A stretch of DNA of 64,000 bases. Source: Streptomyces sp. DvalAA-43 (GTDB taxonomy: Bacteria; Actinomycetota; Actinomycetes; Streptomycetales; Streptomycetaceae). The notes beneath the pieces were generated by a model. The model saw nothing but the letters and a program-made list of their open reading frames with translations. It was not told the origin of the DNA and did not search any database. Each line of letters starts with the position of its first letter. The first letter of the stretch is position 1. A program made the translations under genes and the position numbers. Positions 63,913-64,000 of the stretch are shown here, piece after piece. The stretch covers positions 150,099 to 214,098 of the forward strand of contig NZ_FMBW01000012.1 in assembly GCF_900091725.1 (NCBI RefSeq). The letters are read 5' to 3'.

Positions 63913-64000
63913 TCACCGTCCGCGAGCGATGTCGAGAGTGAAGGAGCCGGTCCCGCCCCCGTTGAAGTCGATGAGGGTGGTGGCCAGCGGGGTGGGCAGG
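63913..64000 (-). CDS. C-terminal end of a gene entering from the right
   Basis: A minus-strand frame open at the right edge encodes the last 28 residues of a protein: PTPLATTLIDFNGGGTG, then SFTLDIARGR and TGA at 63915-63913. The GGGTGSFTLDI stretch looks like a real beta-strand end. Too short to assign a family. Confidence 0.5.
   Translation of the reverse strand, partial: LPTPLATTLIDFNGGGTGSFTLDIARGR

Noticed and set aside
63746..64000. A plus-strand frame at the right edge beginning MTHPHHILD
   Set aside because: Biased composition and it overlaps the minus-strand frame with a better strand-like C-terminus.
1..64000. CRISPR arrays, tRNA, rRNA, integrase and att sites
   Set aside because: Searched by eye; no regular spacer array, no tRNA cloverleaf, no rRNA-like segment and no recombinase gene were seen. 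Boundaries of the element are therefore not in view.

Overview
The window is very GC-rich actinobacterial DNA. GGAG-type ribosome sites, many GTG and TTG starts, WhiB, DUF317, DUF397 and DUF574 proteins and an LAXTG (sortase E type) surface signal all point to Streptomyces or a close relative. It looks like the body of a large conjugative element (plasmid or integrative element). It carries a relaxase, an accessory mobilisation protein, a type IV secretion-like (T4SS) gene set and a candidate replication gene with repeats inside it. No integrase, tRNA, rRNA or CRISPR array was found.

Layout. (1) 1-8975 and 10246-17920, minus strand: long, tightly coupled operons of mostly undescribed proteins. 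They include a DUF317 protein, a relaxase-like protein that has lost its metal-binding histidines, a MoxR AAA+ ATPase with a metallopeptidase/VWA partner, and two lineages of paralogues. Several proteins end in a similar helical segment. (2) 9066-9993, plus strand: an insertion made of a transposase remnant and a lytic polysaccharide monooxygenase without a signal peptide. (3) 17934-25144, minus strand: the T4SS-like genes (VirB4-like ATPase, SCO6880-family protein, TrbL/VirB6-like membrane protein, a VirB8-like protein, DUF6112 protein, NlpC/P60 hydrolase). (4) 25633-41204, plus strand: an orphan DNA methyltransferase, a DUF4913/RelE-like pair, an SH3b secreted protein, a run of small helical proteins, winged-helix regulators, an MFS exporter with an ATP-grasp ligase, two LAHTG wall-anchored proteins and DUF317 proteins. 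(5) 41347-42992: an IS1380-like element with a broken transposase. (6) 43836-50724: regulatory genes (DUF397/XRE pair, DUF574 methyltransferase, sigma-like remnant, HTH protein) and more DUF317-type genes. (7) 51101-59682: a small membrane protein, a lipoprotein, then the minus-strand mobilisation and replication operon. (8) 60372-63694, plus strand: XRE regulator, ImmA/IrrE peptidase and membrane proteins.

How the parts may work together. A palindromic promoter-like element occurs upstream of the minus accessory operon (4842-4868) and the plus secreted/cargo operon (29214-29239). A weaker copy lies upstream of the T4SS operon (25398-25440). This suggests one regulator links DNA transfer, secretion and surface-protein genes. 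The wall-anchored and secreted proteins could stabilise contact between mating mycelia; this is an inference. The mobilisation block has a perfect 17-bp-arm inverted repeat next to mobC that is a good oriT candidate.

Several genes look damaged: a frameshift near 8850, a frameshift plus stop near 14315-14345, an in-frame TGA at 27806, the sigma-like gene at 45201 and the IS transposase. Five genes seem to begin at ATC and one at CTG, each behind a clear ribosome site. Either unusual starts are used here or the element is decaying.
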